Shown here: positions 17,268 through 25,846 of the stretch, in pieces | How positions within the stretch are numbered: position 1 is the first letter of the stretch | Layout: every line of letters starts with the position of its first letter | Notes under the pieces: generated by a model | What the model was told of the DNA's origin: nothing | Database searches by the model: none | What the model saw: only the letters and a program-made list of their open reading frames with translations | Made by a program: the position numbers and the translations under genes | Assembly: GCA_963803545.1 (NCBI GenBank) | Contig: CAWDMX010000004.1 | Location: forward strand, 248,001-312,000 | Length of the DNA stretch: 64,000 bases | Origin: Legionella_C sp963803545 | GTDB taxonomy: Bacteria > Pseudomonadota > Gammaproteobacteria > Legionellales > Legionellaceae | Direction: 5' to 3'

Positions 17268-18161
17268 TTACGTTCGGTGAGCTAACAAAGCGTTGGCTAC
17301 TTTTGATTGATTACGTCTGTTTAAGGCCTTACAAATCATTGCTCCGGCATCAACAACCTGGTAAATATCGACACCCGTTTTTAAACCTAAGCCGTGCATT
17401 AAATACAAAACATCTTCCGTAGCAACATTGCCCGTTGCTCCCAGTGCATAAGGACAACCACCAAGACCTGCAACCGAGCTATCAAATTGCTGCACTCCAC
17501 ATTCAAGCGACGCCACTATATTTGCTATGGCCTGCCCATAGGTATCGTGAAAATGCATAGCGACATGCCCTATCGGCATTATGGTTTTTATTGACTGAAT
17601 CAACACTTTTGTTTGTTTTGCAGTACCCACCCCGATGGTGTCTCCCAAAGAAATTTCATCAACCGATAGTGCCAGTAGTTGCTCAACAACGTTACTAACC
17701 GCCTGAGGTGAAATCTCACCTTCATAGGGACAACCAAGTACACAGGAAACATAGGCACGAATGGTGATTTTGTGCTGTTTTGCAAGCTGTACTACCGGTT
17801 TAAAACGCTCCAGGCTTTCAGCAATAGAGCACTGTATATTGCGTTGATTAAACGTTTCACTAGCAGCAGTAAATATGGCGATATTTTTAACCCCGGCAGT
17901 GAGGGCTTGTTGCATCCCTTGTTCATTAGGAACTAAAGCCGAAAAATGCACGCTGTCTATTTTTTTTATAGCGTGAAAAACCTCGACACTGTCGGCAAGT
18001 TGTGGAATGGCTTTTGCGGATACAAAACTAGTCACTTCGATACGCTGTAAACCACTTACAGCAAGTTGATTTATTAATTCTATTTTTAGGGCGGTTGGAA
18101 CCCATAAGGGTTCATTTTGCAGTCCATCACGAGGTCCAACCTCGATAAGCGTAATCGTCAT
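17268..18161 (-). CDS. mvaB: Hydroxymethylglutaryl-CoA lyase
   Basis: A TIM-barrel DRE-family lyase that splits HMG-CoA into acetyl-CoA and acetoacetate, the last step of leucine breakdown. It has 297 aa. The N-terminal VGPRDGLQNE gives the catalytic Arg-Asp pair, HFHDTYGQA gives metal-binding histidines, and the C-terminal loop GLGGCPYALGATGN holds the catalytic cysteine. It lies 11 bases before aacS and 18 bases after liuD in a continuous leftward operon. Confidence 0.95.
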   Translation of the reverse strand: MTITLIEVGPRDGLQNEPLWVPTALKIELINQLAVSGLQRIEVTSFVSAKAIPQLADSVEVFHAIKKIDSVHFSALVPNEQGMQQALTAGVKNIAIFTAASETFNQRNIQCSIAESLERFKPVVQLAKQHKITIRAYVSCVLGCPYEGEISPQAVSNVVEQLLALSVDEISLGDTIGVGTAKQTKVLIQSIKTIMPIGHVAMHFHDTYGQAIANIVASLECGVQQFDSSVAGLGGCPYALGATGNVATEDVLYLMHGLGLKTGVDIYQVVDAGAMICKALNRRNQSKVANALLAHRT

Positions 18162-18179
18162 ATCGCTTCCTAAATAGTG

Positions 18180-20147
18180 TTAATGCGCCGTTGGTTCTAC
18201 TAGGCTTAGCAGTTGAGTGCCCTCTAAGACTTGCGCTCCCACCGAATAAAAAATTTCATCAATGATACCATCTCTTGGAGCCGATATTGTATGCTCCATT
18301 TTCATAGCTTCAAGAATAATTAACGGCTCATTTTTTTGAACTACCGAACCGGGGTCTTTTAAAATAGCGGTAATGGTGGCCGGCATAGGAGCTTTGAATT
18401 GGGTATTGGAATCCGTTTCATGCGACTGCTTTCGTTCGTGCGAATACAGACGCAGCCGACTCGTACCTAATGTTGAAAAAACGGTGAGTTCGGCTGCGTT
18501 TTCAACCACATGACCTTCTAATTTTTGACCATCAACAACTATTGCAAAGCCTGGTTTAGGCACTTTTAAAATTGCGATGCTGTAGTTTTGCTCGTTAATG
18601 GTCAATTGAAAGCGGTTGCTACTTGTGGGAAGAATTAACGCTTTCAAACATTGTTCGCCCACTAAAAACTGCCATATCCAGGCGGAAGCACCTTGTATTT
18701 GCCAAGCGAAGCTCGCCTTAAAAAGGGGGTCTGCTTCCTGTTTGTAAAGCGTGTCATAGAGGTAACTTATTGCAAGCATTGTATTCGGCAGGGTATTTAT
18801 TGGTGCGACACGTACGGGATTGCTGTCTAAAAAGCTTGTAGAAATAGCGGCGTTTTTAAAATTCGCACCTGCAATTATGGTTTGTAGAAACGGAATGTTC
18901 GTAGTTACCCCATCAATATAATAACGGTGCAAAGCGTGTTCTAAACGCGCTAGTGCTTGGGTGCGACTAGCCCCCCATACAATCAACTTAGCAATCATCG
19001 GATCGTAGTATTGGCTTATGTCGGTGTGCACACTCACGCCCGTATCAATACGCAATCCATCCGCTTGTGGTTCGTGTAGATAGCGTACCCGGCCAATAGA
19101 GGGTAAAAAATCATTTTCGGGATCTTCGGCATAAATACGACACTCAATTGCGTGCCCCGTTTTACTAATAGCGTGTTGCTCGCGAGGCAGTGGGCAGTTG
19201 GCGGCTACCAATATTTGCCAGGATACTAAATCTATACCAGTAATCATTTCAGTAACCGGGTGCTCAACCTGGAGTCGTGTGTTCATTTCCATGAAATAGA
19301 ACTGCTTGTCAACAACGATAAACTCAACGGTTCCGGCGTTGGTGTAATGAATGGATTGAGCAACCTTGCACGCTGTAGCGGTAATTTGTTGGCGTAAATC
19401 CTCTGATAAATGCGCCGCCGGTGCCTCTTCTATAATTTTTTGATGACGACGTTGCAACGAGCAGTCGCGTTCAAAAAGATGGACAGTATTGCCGAAATTA
19501 TCCGCAATAATTTGCACTTCAATATGACGTGGGTTGAGCAATAACTTCTCGATGATAAGTGTATCATCGGCAAAGCTTGCTAGTGCCTCACGGCGAGCGG
19601 CTTCAAGCGCGCTAGTAATATCTTTAAGATGATGCACTGCTCGCATGCCCTTACCCCCGCCGCCATTCGCAGGCTTAATCAGAACGGGTAAACCAATATT
19701 GAGCACTTCCTGATGTAATTTTTCGTTGGTCTGTAAGTTGCCGTGGTAACCGGGAATTAACGGAATGTTTTTCGATTCTAATAATTGTTTAGCAATCTTT
19801 TTAGAGGCCATTGCTTTGAGAGACGATAAGGAGGGACCAATAAATACAAGACCGGCGTCGTGGCATTTTTGCGCAAAATCGTAGTTTTCTGATAAAAATC
19901 CATAACCTGGATGCACGGCTTCCGCTTGGCACTGTTTCGCCACGTTGATTATGGAATCACCGTTTAAATAACTGTCTTTGGCGTTGCTGTCGCCTATAAA
20001 AAAAGCTTCGTCAGCACGCTGCACATGCAGACTGTTTTCGTCGACTGTTGAATAGATAGCAACCGTTTGAATACCCATTTTTTTACAGGTTTTTATAATT
20101 CGACAAGCAATTTCACCGCGATTGGCAATTAAAATTTTAGTAAACAT
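18180..20147 (-). CDS. liuD: Methylcrotonyl-CoA carboxylase biotin-carrying alpha subunit
   Basis: The biotin carboxylase and biotin carrier subunit of 3-methylcrotonyl-CoA carboxylase. The start is the ATG at 20147, where FTKILIANRGEIACRI begins, with AGGA a few bases upstream. It has a biotin-carboxylase N-domain, an ATP-grasp domain with GGGGKGMR, the RLQVEHPVTE block, a middle BT domain, and a C-terminal biotinyl domain with the biotin-lysine motif EAMKMEH. The length (655 aa) matches LiuD/MccA. The liu context separates it from acetyl- or propionyl-CoA carboxylase alpha subunits. Confidence 0.94.
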   Translation of the reverse strand: MFTKILIANRGEIACRIIKTCKKMGIQTVAIYSTVDENSLHVQRADEAFFIGDSNAKDSYLNGDSIINVAKQCQAEAVHPGYGFLSENYDFAQKCHDAGLVFIGPSLSSLKAMASKKIAKQLLESKNIPLIPGYHGNLQTNEKLHQEVLNIGLPVLIKPANGGGGKGMRAVHHLKDITSALEAARREALASFADDTLIIEKLLLNPRHIEVQIIADNFGNTVHLFERDCSLQRRHQKIIEEAPAAHLSEDLRQQITATACKVAQSIHYTNAGTVEFIVVDKQFYFMEMNTRLQVEHPVTEMITGIDLVSWQILVAANCPLPREQHAISKTGHAIECRIYAEDPENDFLPSIGRVRYLHEPQADGLRIDTGVSVHTDISQYYDPMIAKLIVWGASRTQALARLEHALHRYYIDGVTTNIPFLQTIIAGANFKNAAISTSFLDSNPVRVAPINTLPNTMLAISYLYDTLYKQEADPLFKASFAWQIQGASAWIWQFLVGEQCLKALILPTSSNRFQLTINEQNYSIAILKVPKPGFAIVVDGQKLEGHVVENAAELTVFSTLGTSRLRLYSHERKQSHETDSNTQFKAPMPATITAILKDPGSVVQKNEPLIILEAMKMEHTISAPRDGIIDEIFYSVGAQVLEGTQLLSLVEPTAH

Positions 20148-20168
20148 ATCCGTCCTACATTCCAAAAA

Positions 20169-20945
20169 TTATGACCAGGATGGCTTTTCTTTTTTCAAAA
20201 AAGCATGCAACCCTAGTTGCCCTTCCTTTGAAACTCTTTTTTGAGCGATTAACTGGGCGGTTTCGCTCACAAGACGCGTATCAATGCTGCGGTCGGCAAC
20301 CTGAAAAACCAATGCTTTGGCCGCTAACATGGCTTGAGGCGCGAGCGCTTGCAACTGCCGGAGATAGTTTTGGACAAAAGCATCAATTCTATCGGTTGGA
20401 ACCGAAAATTGGATCAAATTATAATGCAGGGCCTGCTGCGCATCGAACAATTCAGCGCTAATAAAAAGCTGTTTAGCTCGGCGAGCGCCAATGGCTTTAA
20501 TGACGTAGGGACTTATAACGGCTGGAATTAAGCCCAACTTGACTTCGGAAAAACAAAATTGAGCCTCGTCTGTGGCAATAGCAATATCGCACGCGGCAAC
20601 AAGACCCGCACCGCCACCCATTGCCCGGCCTTGCACGACGGCAATCGTTATTTTTTTACAGTTGTAAAGATTGTGCATGAGTGTGGCAAGGATCATGGCG
20701 TCCGCATGATTTTGCGCTTCATCAAAAGCCAGCATTTTTTGCATCCAATGGATATCAGCGCCCGCAGAAAAGTGCTTTCCTCGTGCCTTTAACAGCAGGA
20801 TTCTTATAGCAGGATTGTCGTTAATTGCTTCGACGCAGCGGTTAAGCTCCTGCAACATTTGGTCGTTGAACGCGTTCATTTTCTCTTGGCGATTGAAGCT
20901 TACAACGGCAACCTCATTGTGGTAATCACAAACAATAAAATCCAT
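20169..20945 (-). CDS. liuC: Methylglutaconyl-CoA hydratase (enoyl-CoA hydratase family)
   Basis: A crotonase-fold enzyme expected to hydrate 3-methylglutaconyl-CoA to HMG-CoA. It has 258 aa with the oxyanion-hole segments HFSAGADIHWM and GRAMGGGAGLVAACDIAIA typical of the family. The specific substrate is inferred from its position between liuB and liuD, as in Pseudomonas liu operons. It lies 8 bases after liuB. Confidence 0.9.
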   Translation of the reverse strand: MDFIVCDYHNEVAVVSFNRQEKMNAFNDQMLQELNRCVEAINDNPAIRILLLKARGKHFSAGADIHWMQKMLAFDEAQNHADAMILATLMHNLYNCKKITIAVVQGRAMGGGAGLVAACDIAIATDEAQFCFSEVKLGLIPAVISPYVIKAIGARRAKQLFISAELFDAQQALHYNLIQFSVPTDRIDAFVQNYLRQLQALAPQAMLAAKALVFQVADRSIDTRLVSETAQLIAQKRVSKEGQLGLHAFLKKEKPSWS

Positions 20946-20953
20946 AGCTATCC

Positions 20954-22561
20954 TTACATGCGAAAAATACCGTAGTTTGTTTTAGTGATGGGAGCGTTTA
21001 GCGCGGCGGATAAACTAAGACCTAATACCTTACGTGTGTCTGCGGGAAGAATTACCCCATCGTCCCATAATCGCGCGCTAGCGTAATAGGGGTTTCCTTC
21101 GTCTTCAAATTGCTGCTGTAGAGTTTTTTTAAACTGCTCTTGCTCATCCGCAGACCAGTTGACGCCTTGTTTTTCATACTTATCACGATGCACGTCGGCA
21201 AGTACATTAGCCGCTTGCTCGCCACCCATTACTGAAATACGAGCATTCGGCCAAGACCATAAAAAACGGGGATCGAAGGAGCGTCCGCACATGGCGTAAT
21301 TGCCCGCGCCAAAGCTTCCACCAACTATCACCGTGAATTTTGGAACGAGGGCGTTTGCCACCGCCAGCACCATTTTTGCACCGTCTTTAGCAATGCCGGC
21401 CGCTTCGTATTTACTACCTACCATAAACCCCGTAATATTTTGCAGAAAAATTAAAGGAATGTTACGGGTATTGCATAACTCAATAAAATGCGTTGCTTTC
21501 AACGCACTTTCAGCAAATAAAATGCCATTATTAGCAATTATTCCAACGGGATAACCGTACAAGTGAGCAAAACCACAGACAATAGTCGTACCAAACAACG
21601 CTTTAAACTCATCAAATTCTGAACCATCAACAATACGCGCAATAATTTCACGACAATCGTAAGGCTTTCGTGCCTGCACCGGCACAATGCCGTTTAATTC
21701 AGCGCAATCATAAAGGGGTTCTTGGCTTGCAATTCGCTGTACGGTTTGCGGTTTCGTTCGGTTCAAATAGCCCACGACACTACGCGCAATCTCCAGAGCA
21801 TGACTGTCATTTTCTGCTAGATAATCGGCAACTCCCGATTGTCGACAATGAATATCCGCTCCACCCAATGCTTCAGCTGTGACTACCTCGCCGGTTGCTG
21901 CTTTGACTAGCGGCGGGCCGCCTAAAAATATAGTTGCCTGATTTTTTACCATGATGGACTGGTCCGCCATGGCCGGCACATAAGCACCACCAGCCGTGCA
22001 GGACCCCATGACCACCGCAATTTGCGGAATATTAAGAGCGGATAGGTTTGCTTGATTGTAAAATATACGCCCAAAATGCTCGCGGTCGGGGAATACTTCT
22101 GCTTGCAAAGGAAGAAAAGCCCCGCCAGAATCTACCAAATACACGCAGGGCAAATGATTGGCACGGGCTATTTCCTGCGCTCGTAGATGTTTTTTTACCG
22201 TTAACGGGTAATAGGTACCCCCTTTGACGGTAGCGTCATTAATGATAATTACGCACTCTAGACCTTTTATACGGCCAATTCCGGTAATTATTCCGGCAGC
22301 CGGAACATCGTCCTCGTAGACTTTATAGCCTGCGAGCATCGAAAACTCCAAAAAAGGACTGCCGGGGTCAATAAGCTCTGAAAGCCGTTGTCGCGGCAAC
22401 AGCTTGCCATGACTAAGGTGGCGGCTTTTTGCAAAATCACTACCGCCTGCAAGGATGTGTTGATAAACGAGCTGTAATTTTTCAATTAAACTCAGCATGA
22501 AAACAGCGTTTTGTTTAAATTCATTGCTGTTTGCATTGATGGTCGTGAGTAAGCGAGCCAT
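20954..22561 (-). CDS. liuB: Methylcrotonyl-CoA carboxylase carboxyltransferase beta subunit
   Basis: The biotin-independent carboxyltransferase subunit of MCC, which moves the carboxyl group from biotin to 3-methylcrotonyl-CoA. It has 535 aa with LPCVYLVDSGGAFLPLQ, GSCTAGGAYVPAM, LGGADIHCRQSGVADY and FGAGNYAMCGR, all characteristic of MCC/PCC beta subunits, with MCC favoured by length and context. It probably assembles with LiuD as an alpha6-beta6 complex. Confidence 0.94.
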   Translation of the reverse strand: MARLLTTINANSNEFKQNAVFMLSLIEKLQLVYQHILAGGSDFAKSRHLSHGKLLPRQRLSELIDPGSPFLEFSMLAGYKVYEDDVPAAGIITGIGRIKGLECVIIINDATVKGGTYYPLTVKKHLRAQEIARANHLPCVYLVDSGGAFLPLQAEVFPDREHFGRIFYNQANLSALNIPQIAVVMGSCTAGGAYVPAMADQSIMVKNQATIFLGGPPLVKAATGEVVTAEALGGADIHCRQSGVADYLAENDSHALEIARSVVGYLNRTKPQTVQRIASQEPLYDCAELNGIVPVQARKPYDCREIIARIVDGSEFDEFKALFGTTIVCGFAHLYGYPVGIIANNGILFAESALKATHFIELCNTRNIPLIFLQNITGFMVGSKYEAAGIAKDGAKMVLAVANALVPKFTVIVGGSFGAGNYAMCGRSFDPRFLWSWPNARISVMGGEQAANVLADVHRDKYEKQGVNWSADEQEQFKKTLQQQFEDEGNPYYASARLWDDGVILPADTRKVLGLSLSAALNAPITKTNYGIFRM

Positions 22562-22568
22562 AGCTTTC

Positions 22569-22883
22569 CTAGCGAATTAAAGTGGTACTTAACATGATTA
22601 TTAACCATATACACCAAGTAAGCTCAAAAAAATAAGGCATGTCTTTGCCCTTAATTAATCGATATATTAAAGCCGGAACGGCGGCTATGATTACAGGAAT
22701 AACTACTAATAAAAAAATACGACAAAACAATCTGCCGTTCGCTGTTGCGCTAAAAAATGGCTGGAGCTGATGCGCCAGAAGTGTGTAAAAATAATCTATT
22801 TTTAACACAAAAAGATGAAGGTAGTGTGCAAGAAGCACAACTATACAGCTTAAAACTAAATAAATACCGATGGGTCTTAACAT
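22569..22883 (-). CDS. Small unknown inner-membrane protein inside the liu operon
   Basis: A 104-aa hydrophobic protein that I do not recognise. Three membrane segments are visible: about 5-27 (IYLVLSCIVVLLAHYLHLFV), about 53-76 (CRIFLLVVIPVIIAAVPALIY), and about 84-103 (FFELTWCIWLIIMLSTTLI). GCGAGA lies about 7 bases before the ATG. It lies between the thiolase and liuB with gaps of 18 and 7 bases, so it is almost certainly cotranscribed. Known liu operons do not usually carry such a gene. A role in substrate entry or anchoring would be speculation. Confidence 0.7.
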   Translation of the reverse strand: MLRPIGIYLVLSCIVVLLAHYLHLFVLKIDYFYTLLAHQLQPFFSATANGRLFCRIFLLVVIPVIIAAVPALIYRLIKGKDMPYFFELTWCIWLIIMLSTTLIR

Positions 22884-22901
22884 GAATTTTCTCGCATTAA
22901 T

Positions 22902-24071
22902 TTATAGTAATTCAATAGCAATGGCACAAGCTTCGCCACCACCGATGCACACACTGGCAATACCCCGTTTTTTCGCATTTTTTTGTAGGGCGTAAATCAA
23001 TGTAGTAATAATACGCGCTCCAGAAGCCCCTATGGGATGGCCAAGGGCGCAAGAGCCGCCGTGTATGTTAACTTTATTTTCCGGAAGTTTCAGCTCTTTA
23101 ATCGCTAAAAGAGCTACAACCGCAAAGGCCTCATTTATTTCGTACAAGTCAACGTCGCCTATGCTCCAGTTCGCCTTTGCCAACACTTTGCGTATTGCAA
23201 AACTTGGTGCTGTAGTAAACCATTCTGGTGCATGCGCATGCGTTGCATGCGCCACAATTCGCGCCAGCGGCGTGCAAGATTGTTTGATGGCCTCTGTTTC
23301 TGTCATTACAACAAGGCTTGAGGCTCCATCGGCAATAGCGCTGGAATTTGCGGCCGTTACAGTGCCGTCGGCGCTAAAAGCGGGTTTCAATTGGGGTATT
23401 TTAGCTATTTTTTTAACGTTCGGTATTTCATCAACCACAATTTCTAAATCCGAATAAACAACAGGGGCAATTTCTTGGTCAAACGCGTTGCATTTTAAAG
23501 CGTGCAAGGCGCGCTCCATCGATTGCTGAGCGTAGGCATCTTGTTGTTGACGGGACAGTTTATAATGTTCAGCACTACGCTGCGCAAAACATCCCATCAA
23601 CGTTCCTTTATCATAAGCGTCCTCTAAGCCGTCCATAAACATATGATCAATAAATTGGTCATGGCCAAGTCGATAGCCATTGCGGGCTTTCGCTAGCAAG
23701 TAGGGTGCGTTACTCATGCTTTCCATTCCACCGGCAACAATGACTGTGGCCGATTGTGCTTTGAGCAAATCGTGCGCGAACATCAGTGCCTTCATACCAG
23801 AGCCGCACATTTTATTAATGGTAGTGGCTCCAGCGGACTGGGGAATACCAGCTAGAATAGCTGCTTGTCGCGCGGGTGCTTGGCCAATTCCTGCCGAGAG
23901 CACACAGCCTGAAATAACCTCGCTGATATCTGCGGTGTCTATTCCGGCTTGGGCGATAGCGGCACGGTGCGCAATAGCTCCCAATTCAGGTGCTGTAAAA
24001 GATGAAAGCATCCCAAGCATGCGGCCTATAGGGGTACGCTTTGCGCCAACGATAACGACCGAATTTTTCAT
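22902..24071 (-). CDS. Acetyl-CoA C-acetyltransferase (thiolase)
   Basis: A thiolase of 389 aa that can cleave acetoacetyl-CoA to two acetyl-CoA, finishing the pathway that AacS feeds. The start is ATG 24071 after TTTAGGAGCC; a longer frame upstream overlaps liuA and lacks a ribosome site. The nucleophile is in NKMCGSGMKA (Cys near 89), the catalytic His is in GGSCALGHPIGASGAR, and the second Cys is near the C-terminus in CIGGGEACAIA. It is the second gene of the operon, 7 bases after liuA. Confidence 0.93.
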   Translation of the reverse strand: MKNSVVIVGAKRTPIGRMLGMLSSFTAPELGAIAHRAAIAQAGIDTADISEVISGCVLSAGIGQAPARQAAILAGIPQSAGATTINKMCGSGMKALMFAHDLLKAQSATVIVAGGMESMSNAPYLLAKARNGYRLGHDQFIDHMFMDGLEDAYDKGTLMGCFAQRSAEHYKLSRQQQDAYAQQSMERALHALKCNAFDQEIAPVVYSDLEIVVDEIPNVKKIAKIPQLKPAFSADGTVTAANSSAIADGASSLVVMTETEAIKQSCTPLARIVAHATHAHAPEWFTTAPSFAIRKVLAKANWSIGDVDLYEINEAFAVVALLAIKELKLPENKVNIHGGSCALGHPIGASGARIITTLIYALQKNAKKRGIASVCIGGGEACAIAIELL

Positions 24072-24078
24072 AAGGCTC

Positions 24079-25239
24079 CTAAACGTTTTCTTTAAAAATC
24101 TCTCGACCAATTAACATTCGACGTATTTCCGATGTTCCTGCACCAATTTCGTAGAGCTTTGCATCGCGCAACAATCTTCCAGCGGGGTATTCATTAATAT
24201 AGCCGTTACCACCAAGTATTTGAATTGCTTGTAAAGCCATTTGCGTTGCCCGCTCGGCACAATACAAAATAACTCCGGCGGCATCCTTTCGGGTGATTAA
24301 ATGGTTGTCGCAGGCACGAGCAACACTATATAAGTAGGCGCGGCAGGCACTTAGTTCGGTATACATATCCGCAAGCTTTCCTTGAATAAATTGAAATTCA
24401 CCGATAGCTTGCTTAAATTGCTTTCGTGTTTGAGTGTAGGGAATAACCAAGTCTAAGCAGGCTTGCATAATTCCAAGAGGGCCTGCGGCTAAAACGGTGC
24501 GCTCATAATCCAACCCACTCATCAAAACTTTAGCGCCTTGCCCCTCGATTCCTAAGATGTTTTCTTTAGGAACACGGCAGTCATTAAACACCAACTCGCA
24601 GGTATTGGAGCCGCGCATACCAAGTTTATCCAGTTTTTGTGCCGTACTAAATCCAGTGAAATTTTTCTCTACAATAAAAGCCGTAATTCCTTTGCTGTTG
24701 GATTTTTTATCCGTTTTTGCATACACAACCAGCGTATCTGCATCAGGACCGTTAGTAATCCACATTTTTGTGCCCGTTAAGGAGAAATGGTCGCCCTTAT
24801 CGGTTGCGTACAATTGCATACTGATAACATCTGAACCGGAATTGGCCTCGCTCATTGCCAAGGCTCCCACGTGACGCCCATCGATTAAGGCAGGAAGGTA
24901 TTTAGTTTTTTGGGCGGTATTTCCATTAAGATAAATTTGATTAACGCACAAGTTTGAATGCGCGCCGTAACTCAAGCCAACCGAGGCTGACGCGCGTGAT
25001 ATTTCTTCCATTGCAATAACATGCGCAAGATAGCCCATATTGGCGCCACCAAATTGCTCATCAACCGTCATACCCAGAAGACCCATGGCGCCCATTTTTG
25101 CCCACAAAAAATTGGGGAAAGCATTTTCTTTATCAATACTTTCTGCAATTGGTGCAATTTCCTGCTGCGCGAACTGATAAACACTGGTACGTAAAATATC
25201 GTAGGTTTCACCAAGTTCGAAAGGTACGCTGGTTGCCAT
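24079..25239 (-). CDS. liuA: Isovaleryl-CoA dehydrogenase
   Basis: An FAD-dependent acyl-CoA dehydrogenase that oxidises isovaleryl-CoA to 3-methylcrotonyl-CoA and passes electrons to ETF. It has 386 aa. The start is ATG 25239, because AGGGA lies 4 bases upstream, whereas the ATG 15 bases earlier has none. AMSEANSGSDV, MWITNGPDAD, GLDYERTVLAAGP (the base Glu typical of isovaleryl-CoA dehydrogenase) and QILGGNGYINEYPAGRLLRDAK fit the IVD subgroup. It is the first gene of the liu operon. Confidence 0.94.
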   Translation of the reverse strand: MATSVPFELGETYDILRTSVYQFAQQEIAPIAESIDKENAFPNFLWAKMGAMGLLGMTVDEQFGGANMGYLAHVIAMEEISRASASVGLSYGAHSNLCVNQIYLNGNTAQKTKYLPALIDGRHVGALAMSEANSGSDVISMQLYATDKGDHFSLTGTKMWITNGPDADTLVVYAKTDKKSNSKGITAFIVEKNFTGFSTAQKLDKLGMRGSNTCELVFNDCRVPKENILGIEGQGAKVLMSGLDYERTVLAAGPLGIMQACLDLVIPYTQTRKQFKQAIGEFQFIQGKLADMYTELSACRAYLYSVARACDNHLITRKDAAGVILYCAERATQMALQAIQILGGNGYINEYPAGRLLRDAKLYEIGAGTSEIRRMLIGREIFKENV

Positions 25240-25270
25240 ATTTTCCCTATTCATTGATCAAAGCTTGCTA

Positions 25271-25301
25271 ACTATACCCAATCGAATGTAAGTTGCAACT
25301 T
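25271..25301 (-). promoter_or_regulatory. liuA promoter with palindromic operator candidate
   Basis: On the reverse strand TTGCAA (25293-25298), a 16-base spacer and TATAGT (25271-25276) form a promoter for the liu operon. The -35 box is the centre of a perfect 12-base palindrome AAGTTGCAACTT (25290-25301), a natural place for a repressor or activator such as LiuR to bind. No liuR gene is present in the window. Confidence 0.55.
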
Positions 25302-25378
25302 GATTTTGGCGATTCCCGAAACTTAAAAAAATTGCTATTATTATGGCCCTTTACATTTAATAAATAACGGAGGCAGGG

Positions 25379-25846
25379 ATGGGTACGCTCATGTTATGGG
25401 AACAGAGCCGTTTAGGCGACTATCAGCGTGCGTTTGCGCTTACCGCAGTTGAATTGTCAGAATGCATTCTTGAGTATGGGTTTAACAAGGCTGTAGGATG
25501 CATGCAAATGGTTGCCAGCGGTCGCGTCTGCAAAGATTTAGAGCTTTCTCAATTTGAAGATTTTAATTTTGATTTAGCGCTTTGCCCTAATTATTTATTT
25601 GGTGCGAACGCGCCTTTAACCCTTGAGTCTACGTTTCAAGTCATAACCGAGCTCGCTCGGGTGGCAAAAGAGGTGCGTATTTACCCTCTAAAGAAAGAGA
25701 ACGAAGAATCCTCCTCGTTGCTCGGGCCAACCTTATTACGTTTGCAACAAAAAAATTACGGTGTGGAAGTTAAAAGTGTTGCCCCAACCCTACACCTAAG
25801 CGCAAACGCGATGCTGCGAGTATGGGCGTTGCAATGTACCGTCTAA
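25379..25846 (+). CDS. SAM-methyltransferase-like protein lacking the N-terminal half
   Basis: A 155-aa protein. Residues about 63-150 (FDLALCPNYLF, ITELARVAKEVRIYPL, then an ANAMLRVW end) resemble the C-terminal half of a class I methyltransferase family normally about 230-250 aa long. The Gly-rich SAM-binding motif I expected upstream is absent, and only 139 bases separate it from the divergent liuA, so the missing half is not simply out of frame. It has a good ribosome site (GGAGG at 25369-25373), so it seems to be expressed. It is either a relic or a shortened family member. It overlaps pyrD by 13 bases. Confidence 0.6.
   Translation: MGTLMLWEQSRLGDYQRAFALTAVELSECILEYGFNKAVGCMQMVASGRVCKDLELSQFEDFNFDLALCPNYLFGANAPLTLESTFQVITELARVAKEVRIYPLKKENEESSSLLGPTLLRLQQKNYGVEVKSVAPTLHLSANAMLRVWALQCTV

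Noticed and set aside
23716..24114. 132-codon plus-strand ORF
   Set aside because: Antisense to the thiolase gene; its composition is a shadow of the real frame.
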